Origin: Apostichopus japonicus
Lineage: Eukaryota > Echinodermata > Holothuroidea > Aspidochirotida > Stichopodidae
Assembly: GCF_037975245.1 (NCBI RefSeq)
Contig: NC_092568.1
Location: forward strand, 5,622,001 to 5,686,000
DNA: 64,000 nt
Direction: 5' to 3'
The notes beneath the pieces are model-generated. The model was not told where the DNA came from. It saw only the letters and a list, made by a program, of their open reading frames with translations, and did no database searches. Below are positions 49,201-52,200 of the stretch, piece by piece. A program made the translations under genes and the position numbers. Each line of letters begins with the position of its first letter. The first letter of the stretch is position 1.

Positions 49201-52200
49201 CCCTCTTTAATTGAAAACAAATACAAACACTTAGTTTAGTCCAGCAGCACATTCATATTAGATATGTACCATTTACCTTTAATGAGGCATAAGGGAGGGG
49301 GGGGGGAGGGTGACTGAGATGAATTTTTATCAACCACATACTTCTTACTTCAGTGAACATTGGTTCGGGAACTGGTGTGTTGCTGTATTGTAGTCGTAAA
49401 ACGTGAGTTTTGTCTTTAACTTTATTCATGTTTATCCGTCGTATTTCATTTACAGAAAGTTCCAGTGTTGAAAGAGAAGTCTTCTGCATTACTCGGCTAT
49501 ATAATAGACATGGTTGGCAAGGATGATCAAGTCGTAAGTCTTTCATATCTTATTGAGTAGAGTAAAAATGATATACAAAACTGTTTTGTTGTTATAATAT
49601 ATGTTTACATATGGTGGACTGCTACAGACTTGTCTATGGCAAGCCAAATGCCCAATAGTTTGATATCGACTGATAAGCTTGCAATATGGACCGATAATCC
49701 AGGTTTTTCACTCAATAATCCAGGTTTTAATAACCCATAATCCAAGTTCTCAATGGTAAACCTGGATTATCCACCCACTCCTACCAACCCATCTGCATTC
49801 CCATTACAAATTACCCACTCCCACCAATCTGTGTCCACTACCATTACAAATCACCCACTCCCACTAGCAAATCTCCACTCCCATAACAAATCACCCACTC
49901 CCACCATTCCACCAACAAATTTCCACTCCCATTACAAATCACCCAACCCACCAACCCATCTCGACTACTAGTGAAAATCACCCACTGCCACCAACAAATC
50001 TCCACTCCCATTACAAATCACCCACTCCCACCAACATATCTCCACTCCAATTACAAATCACCCGCACCGACAAATCTCCATTCCCATTTCAAATCCCCCA
50101 CTACCACCAACCAATCTCCACTCCCATCACCCACTCCCACCAACCCATCCCCAATACCAGTACAAATCCTCTTCTCCCACCAACCCATTCCCACTCCTAG
50201 TAAAAATCTCCTACTCCCACCAACCCATCTCTACTCTTAGTTCCTATACTGAAGCTGTATCTACTTCAGCTTTTCTGTATGTGACAACAGAACTCTTCTG
50301 TTTTTCTGCTATGTGATGAGGAGAATGAGACATACGCATTAGGTTCAATCTGCTGGTGATGGAATACTGGCAGCAAATGAACTTGAGATTTGACATTATT
50401 ATGAATGGCATTAATGCCTTCCTCCTCTTCTCAGCTACCCATCCCACCCCTAGCTGATTCCTCACATCTGTCTAAGCAAAGAATTCCTATTCTCTATTGA
50501 TTGTACATTGTAATTTTAATCTGTTTGCTCTTATCTTCTTTGTTCTTGCCAGGTTCACAGAATAGAGAATGTTCTCTCACTGACAGAGGGCCAGTCCTAT
50601 CTAGACAGAGAAAAGGTTTATTTCTACCTCCTAAAAGCCTTCGGTAAGGCTTTTGATTTTTACAGACATTTCAAAAACAGAGCAGCTTGATTAAAGTATT
50701 TCCACTCATGACCTTTAACAATTCACAACAAAGCAATCATTTGTCTGAAGGTGATTTTGACTTCTTGAAGAGATATAAGGCAGTTTGCAAAGCAACAAGT
50801 ATTGCGAACTGTTTTACAGACATATGATGGTGACATGGTGTGTTATAAATACATGCATATAGCACAGACAACTGATAGTGACATGGTGTGTTATAAATAC
50901 ATGCATATAGCACAGACAACTGATGGTGACATGGTGTGTTATAAATACATGCATATAGCACAGACAACTGATAGTGACATGGTGTGTTATAAATACATGT
51001 ATATAGCACAGACAACTGATAGTGACATGGTGTGTTATAAATACATGTATATAGCACAGACAACTGATAGTGACATGGTGTGTTATAAATACATGTATAT
51101 AGCACAGACAACTGATAGTGACATGGTGTGTTATAAATACATGTATATAGCACAGACAACTGATAGTGACATGGTGTGTTATAAATACATGTATATAGCA
51201 CAGACAACTGATAGTGACATGGTGTGTTATAAATACATGTATATAGCACAGACAACTGATAGTGACATGGTGTGTTATAAATACATGTATATAGCACAGA
51301 CAACTGATAGTGACATGGTGTGTTATAAATACATGTATATAGCACAGACAACTGATAGTGACATGGTGTGTTATAAATATATGTATATAGCACAGACAAC
51401 TGATAGTGACATGGTGTGTTATTAATACATGTATATAGCACAGACAACTGATAGTGACATGGTGTGTTATAAATACATGTATATAGCACAGACAACTGAT
51501 GGTGACATGGTGTGTTATTAACAGATGCTCTCAGTATCTCTGGCATACCATTTGCTTTAATACTTTATGACCAAGAACTTCAAGAGTGGGAGAAAATAAG
51601 GTGTGTTTGCCAAATGGAATGTTCGAAAGAGATACTTGTTGTTCAGATTGATGAAAGCATCTAAACTGTTCAATCCCATGACTGCTTGAGTGACTTGCTT
51701 TCTGTTACAGGTTGTAATGCTCCAGTGGATTTAAGATAGTCTAGACAAGACTAGGCTTTGTCTATTCAAGCTTAGCCAGATTCTTTCCATTGGCATGCAC
51801 TTATAAAATTACTCATTTGGAAAGAATGGAGGCATTTCTGCTGAAAGGGACCATTAGAGTAGGCTGCACCTATCAGTCAACATTTTTGTACAGCCTTTTG
51901 AATGCCTTCCCTTGATCTTCTCCATGTATGTTAAGTCTGTACCTACAGGTGGTCTTAAAAGTGATAGGAAAGCTTTAAAGTTATTTTGCTCATGTTATAT
52001 CACAACAACTAGTGTGATAAAATTGTGTTGTGTTACGCTGAATATTTCAACATGCCAAAACAATGTGCTTTTGTTGGCATGTAAAAGTTTTATGCAATAT
52101 GTGACATCTTGAAAAGAAACTCAAATTATTGAGATGTTAAATGCTAACACAGGATGTCTGTACCTTGTAAGATCCCTCCAATTATTGAGATGTTATATGC

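Noticed and set aside
50737-51546. 269-residue minus frame and 207-residue plus frame
   Set aside because: Products of the 48-bp satellite; every 16 residues repeat identically on both strands.
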